Shown piece after piece: positions 60,860 to 64,000 of a stretch of 64,000 nucleotides of DNA; the stretch's first letter is position 1, and each line of letters opens with the position of its first letter. The position numbers and the translations under genes are program-made. This DNA comes from Pseudomonas nabeulensis (GTDB lineage Bacteria; Pseudomonadota; Gammaproteobacteria; Pseudomonadales; Pseudomonadaceae), in the NCBI RefSeq assembly GCF_004682045.1, contig NZ_QUZT01000035.1, positions 1 to 64,000 on the forward strand. Reading direction: 5' to 3'. The notes beneath the pieces are model-generated. The model saw only the letters and a program-made list of their open reading frames with translations. It made no database searches and had not been told where the DNA came from.

Positions 60860-61813
60860 ATGCAGGCGCAATTGATCGCGCTCGATTGGGGGACCAGCTC
60901 CCTTCGTGCTTACAAACTCGGCCCCGCTGGCGTGGTGCTGGAACAGCGTTCGCTGGCGTCCGGCATCATGCATTTGCCCACGGAGCCCCGGGACATCGCC
61001 GGTGTGCGTTGCGCGGATGGCTTTGAGTTGGCCTTCGATGCAGCCTGTGGCGATTGGCTCGACGCCCAGCCTGATCTTCCGGTGATTGCCTGCGGCATGG
61101 TCGGCAGCGCCCAGGGCTGGAGCGAAGCGACCTACCGCAACACCCCCGTCGACGTTGCCAGCCTCGGCCAGGCATTGCACCGCGTGCGCAGCCTGCGCGG
61201 CGTCGATGTGCATATCGTGCCCGGTGTGATCGAGCAGGCCGGCCTGCCCAATGTGATGCGCGGCGAAGAAACCCAGGTGCTGGGCGTGCTGCAAGGGCTC
61301 GGCGCCAACGCATTGATTGGCCTGCCCGGCAGCCATTCCAAGTGGGTCGAGGTGGTCGATGGCCGCATCACCCACTTCGATACCTTCATGACCGGCGAGG
61401 TGTTTGCGGTGCTGAGCAAGCACAGCCTTCTTGGCCGTACCCAACAGATCTGCGAACAGTTCCAGGCCGAAGCCTTCGACCGAGGCGTGCGTGTGGCGCT
61501 GTCCCAGGACGGCCAGCGCGGCGTGTTGTCGACCCTGTTCAGCGCCCGCACCCTGGGGCTGACGGGCGAACTGACGGCGCAGCAACAACCCGATTACCTG
61601 TCCGGCCTGCTGATTGGTCACGAACTCGCCGGCCTGCCGGACCGCATCCAGCCGATCATCCTGGTCGGCGCAGCGCCCCTGTGTTCGCGCTATCAACGCG
61701 CCCTCGCCCTCTGCGGCTTCGCCCACGTCAGCCTGGCGCAGGAAGCCACCGAGCGTGGCCTGTGGCAACTGGCCGTGGCGGCCGGGCTCACTCAACCTGT
61801 ACTGGAGGCCTGA
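60860..61813 (+). CDS. dgoK: 2-dehydro-3-deoxygalactonokinase
   Basis: A 317-residue sugar-acid kinase phosphorylating 2-keto-3-deoxygalactonate. The ATP-binding LIALDWGTSSLRAYKL is at the N-terminus; conserved VIACGMVGSAQGW and LIGLPGSHSKWVEV follow. It is the first gene of the dgo operon, with AGGTGA before the ATG, and is separated from dgoA by a single base. Confidence 0.95.
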   Translation: MQAQLIALDWGTSSLRAYKLGPAGVVLEQRSLASGIMHLPTEPRDIAGVRCADGFELAFDAACGDWLDAQPDLPVIACGMVGSAQGWSEATYRNTPVDVASLGQALHRVRSLRGVDVHIVPGVIEQAGLPNVMRGEETQVLGVLQGLGANALIGLPGSHSKWVEVVDGRITHFDTFMTGEVFAVLSKHSLLGRTQQICEQFQAEAFDRGVRVALSQDGQRGVLSTLFSARTLGLTGELTAQQQPDYLSGLLIGHELAGLPDRIQPIILVGAAPLCSRYQRALALCGFAHVSLAQEATERGLWQLAVAAGLTQPVLEA

Positions 61814-61814
61814 C

Positions 61815-62435
61815 ATGCTCAAGCAAGCACTCGCGCAAAACGGTTTGATCGCCATCCTGCGCGGCATCCGCCCGGACGAAGCCGAGGCCGTGGGCCAGGT
61901 GCTGTATCAGGCCGGGTTCCGTGTGATCGAAGTCCCGCTCAATTCGCCGGAGCCTTACACCAGCATCCGCGCCCTGCGCGACAGCCTGCCCGCCGATTGC
62001 CTGATCGGTGCCGGCACGGTGTTGACGCCGGAACAGGTCGAGCAGGTGAAAGCGGCGGGCGGCCAAGTGATCGTCATGCCCCACAGCGATGCCAAGGTGT
62101 TGCGCGCCGCCAAAGCGGCCGGCTTGTTGTTGTCGCCTGGCGTGGCCACGCCCACTGAAGCCTTCGCCGCCCTGGCCGAAGGCGCCGACGTATTGAAGCT
62201 GTTCCCCGCCGAGCAAATGGGCCCGGCGGTGATCAAGGCGTGGCTCGCGGTACTGCCGGCGGGCACGTTGTTGCTGCCGGTGGGCGGCATTACCCCGGAC
62301 AACATGCAGGTGTTTATCGACGCCGGCGCCAAAGGGTTCGGGCTGGGTTCCGGGTTGTTCAAACCGGGTATGACAGTGGATCAGGTAGCGAGCCGCGCCC
62401 AGGCTTATGTCGCCGCCTGGAAAGCCCTGAGCTGA
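61815..62435 (+). CDS. dgoA: 2-dehydro-3-deoxy-6-phosphogalactonate aldolase
   Basis: A 206-residue class I aldolase of the KDPG/KDPGal family that yields pyruvate and glyceraldehyde-3-phosphate. It has the active-site glutamate in GFRVIEVPLNSPEP, the GAGTVL strand and the Schiff-base lysine in DVLKLFPAEQMGP. The true start is the ATG at 61815 just after the dgoK stop; a longer frame upstream runs through dgoK. Confidence 0.95.
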   Translation: MLKQALAQNGLIAILRGIRPDEAEAVGQVLYQAGFRVIEVPLNSPEPYTSIRALRDSLPADCLIGAGTVLTPEQVEQVKAAGGQVIVMPHSDAKVLRAAKAAGLLLSPGVATPTEAFAALAEGADVLKLFPAEQMGPAVIKAWLAVLPAGTLLLPVGGITPDNMQVFIDAGAKGFGLGSGLFKPGMTVDQVASRAQAYVAAWKALS

Positions 62436-62483
62436 TTTCAGTTTCCGCGCCCACAGGCGCCGCATCTATAAGAGAGATAACAG

Positions 62484-63632
62484 ATGAAAATCACCAAACT
62501 GACGACCTTTATCGTCCCGCCGCGCTGGTGCTTCCTCAAGGTCGAGACCGACCAGGGTGTGACCGGTTGGGGTGAGCCTGTTGTAGAAGGCCGCGCCCAC
62601 ACCGTGGCGGCAGCCGTTGAAGAACTGTCCGACTACCTGATCGGCAAAGACCCACGCAATATCGAAGACATCTGGACCGTGCTCTATCGCGGCGGCTTCT
62701 ACCGCGGTGGCGCCGTGCACATGAGCGCCCTCGCCGGCATCGACCAGGCGCTGTGGGACATCAAGGGCAAGGCCCTCGGTGTGTCGGTCAGTGATCTGCT
62801 GGGTGGCCAGGTACGCGACAAGATCCGCGTGTATTCGTGGATCGGCGGCGACCGCCCTGCCGACACTGCTCGCGCGGCCAAAGAGGCCGTGGCCCGTGGC
62901 TTCACTGCGGTGAAAATGAACGGCACCGAAGAGTTGCAGTTCGTCGACAGCTTCGAAAAAGTCGACCTGGCCCTGGCCAACGTGGCTGCCGTGCGTGATG
63001 CGGTGGGCCCTAACGTCGGCATCGGCGTCGACTTCCATGGCCGGGTGCACAAGCCCATGGCCAAGGTGCTGATGAAAGAGCTGGACCCGTACAAGCTGAT
63101 GTTTATCGAAGAGCCGGTGCTCAGCGAAAACTATGAGGCCTTGAAAGAGCTGGCGCCGTTGACCAGCACCCCGATTGCCCTCGGCGAGCGCCTGTTCTCA
63201 CGCTGGGACTTCAAGCGCGTGCTCAGTGAAGGCTACGTCGACATCATCCAGCCGGATGCCTCCCACGCCGGCGGCATCACCGAAACCCGCAAGATCGCCA
63301 ACATGGCCGAAGCCTACGACGTGGCCCTGGCCCTGCACTGCCCGCTGGGTCCGATTGCCCTGGCGGCGTGCCTGCAACTCGACGCGGTTTGCTACAACGC
63401 GTTTATCCAGGAGCAAAGCCTGGGCATCCACTACAACGAGAGCAACGACCTGCTCGACTATGTGCGTGACCCGGGCGTGTTCGACTATGACCAGGGCTTT
63501 GTGAAGATCCCCAACGGGCCAGGCCTGGGCATCGAGATCAACGAGGAATACGTGGTCGAACGCGCGGCCATCGGCCACCGCTGGCGCAACCCGATCTGGC
63601 GCCATGCCGATGGCAGCTTTGCCGAGTGGTGA
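62484..63632 (+). CDS. dgoD: D-galactonate dehydratase
   Basis: A 382-residue enolase-superfamily enzyme turning D-galactonate into 2-keto-3-deoxygalactonate. Metal ligands are in DFHGRVHKPMAK, FIEEPV and ALGERLF. The general-base region is HAGGITETRKIANMAEAYDVALALHCPLGPIALAA. It starts MKITKLTTFIVPPRW, full length. It is third in the dgoK-dgoA-dgoD order and is followed by a REP pair. Confidence 0.96.
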   Translation: MKITKLTTFIVPPRWCFLKVETDQGVTGWGEPVVEGRAHTVAAAVEELSDYLIGKDPRNIEDIWTVLYRGGFYRGGAVHMSALAGIDQALWDIKGKALGVSVSDLLGGQVRDKIRVYSWIGGDRPADTARAAKEAVARGFTAVKMNGTEELQFVDSFEKVDLALANVAAVRDAVGPNVGIGVDFHGRVHKPMAKVLMKELDPYKLMFIEEPVLSENYEALKELAPLTSTPIALGERLFSRWDFKRVLSEGYVDIIQPDASHAGGITETRKIANMAEAYDVALALHCPLGPIALAACLQLDAVCYNAFIQEQSLGIHYNESNDLLDYVRDPGVFDYDQGFVKIPNGPGLGIEINEEYVVERAAIGHRWRNPIWRHADGSFAEW

Positions 63633-63660
63633 TTCCTGACTGAGGGAACACGGTCAAAAA

Positions 63661-63749
63661 TGTGGGAGGGGGCTTGCCCCTGATAGCATTGTGTCAGTGA
63701 CAGATGTATCAACTGACACACCCTCATCGGGGGCAAGCCCCCTCCCACA
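63661..63749. repeat. REP pair inside the dgo operon
   Basis: Arms at 63661-63684 and 63726-63749 match at 23 of 24 positions (one C-to-T in the left arm), with a spacer holding GTGTCAG/CTGACAC. It separates dgoD from the transporter gene on the same strand. Confidence 0.9.
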
Positions 63750-63816
63750 TTTTGAGCCGGTTTTTTCAGTCAGCACCTTTTCAGTCCTCAATAAACATAA
63801 GAAGAGGCACCCCCTC

Positions 63817-64000
63817 ATGCACCCTGAATCCTTCACAGGCCAGGCTTCTTTAGTCACGCCCACCCGAAAGCGTTTTTTCATCATGGTGCTGCTGTTCATC
63901 ACCGTGGTCATCAACTACCTCGACCGCAGCAACCTGTCGATTGCCGCTCCGGCCCTTACCAGCGAGTTGGGCATCGACCCGGTGCACGTCGGCCTGATCT
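63817..64000 (+). CDS. dgoT: MFS transporter, probable galactonate permease (start only)
   Basis: Only the first 61 codons are inside the window. The N-terminus MHPESFTGQASLVTPTRKRF is followed by a membrane helix (FFIMVLLFITVVINYL) and the DRSNLSIAAP motif typical of the anion:cation symporter family of MFS. Its position after dgoD suggests D-galactonate uptake. The gene name rests on context. Confidence 0.8.
   Translation, partial: MHPESFTGQASLVTPTRKRFFIMVLLFITVVINYLDRSNLSIAAPALTSELGIDPVHVGLI

Overview
The window is the replication-origin region of a Pseudomonas chromosome, most likely of the P. fluorescens group. The evidence is the gene order (glmU-atp operon-parBA-rsmG-mnmG ... mnmE-yidC-yidD-rnpA-rpmH-oriC-dnaA-dnaN-recF-gyrB ... 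gmhB-glyS-glyQ-tag-trkA-rsmB-fmt-def-dprA-tsaC-qor-hemF-aroE). It matches the order known around the origin of P. aeruginosa and relatives. Intergenic REP pairs with the core GTGGGAGGGGGCTTGC, a class described in P. fluorescens SBW25, support the group assignment. No rRNA, tRNA, CRISPR array or intact insertion sequence was seen.

Layout. 0-13 kb, minus strand: glmU, the complete F1Fo ATP synthase operon (atpI-B-E-F-H-A-G-D-C), then parB-parA-rsmG-mnmG. 13.0-17.5 kb, plus strand: an origin-like AT-rich stretch followed by a Fur-box-preceded FecI/FecR/TonB-receptor iron-signalling operon, placed between mnmG and mnmE. 17.5-21.5 kb, minus strand: mnmE, yidC, yidD, rnpA, rpmH. 21.5-22.05 kb: oriC with six DnaA-box-like sites. 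22.05-28.25 kb, plus strand: dnaA, dnaN, recF (containing two parS sites), gyrB.

28.25-35.1 kb is an accessory, more A+T-rich insertion. It carries an AAA+ ATPase/subtilisin-like protease pair of the IetAS type and a primase-helicase of the TOTE type split by an in-frame stop codon. Two further parS-like sites lie at its right edge. 35.2-38.5 kb is a divergent OmpR-type regulator and CHASE2 sensor kinase; the kinase is preceded by a 15-codon leader ORF. 38.7-55 kb returns to housekeeping genes: lipid acyltransferases, heptose phosphatase, glycyl-tRNA synthetase, Tag, TrkA, RsmB, Fmt, Def, a LysM-less relative of a usually LysM-containing protein, DprA, TsaC, Qor, HemF, AroE. 55-60.8 kb is a choline-sulfate module (SulP transporter, choline-binding protein, BetC, divergent LysR regulator) plus a small DOPA-dioxygenase-like gene. 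60.8-64 kb is a galactonate operon (dgoK-dgoA-dgoD and the start of a transporter that runs off the window).

Two sequence-level patterns cut across gene boundaries. The perfect DnaA box TTATCCACA/TGTGGATAA occurs at least 23 times, 19 of them in the first 24 kb and many inside genes. The REP-pair elements occur only at the very left end and from 44 kb onward. The most interesting items are the IetAS/broken-TOTE insertion inside the origin/parS domain, the DnaA-box field, and the second origin-like cluster upstream of mnmG.
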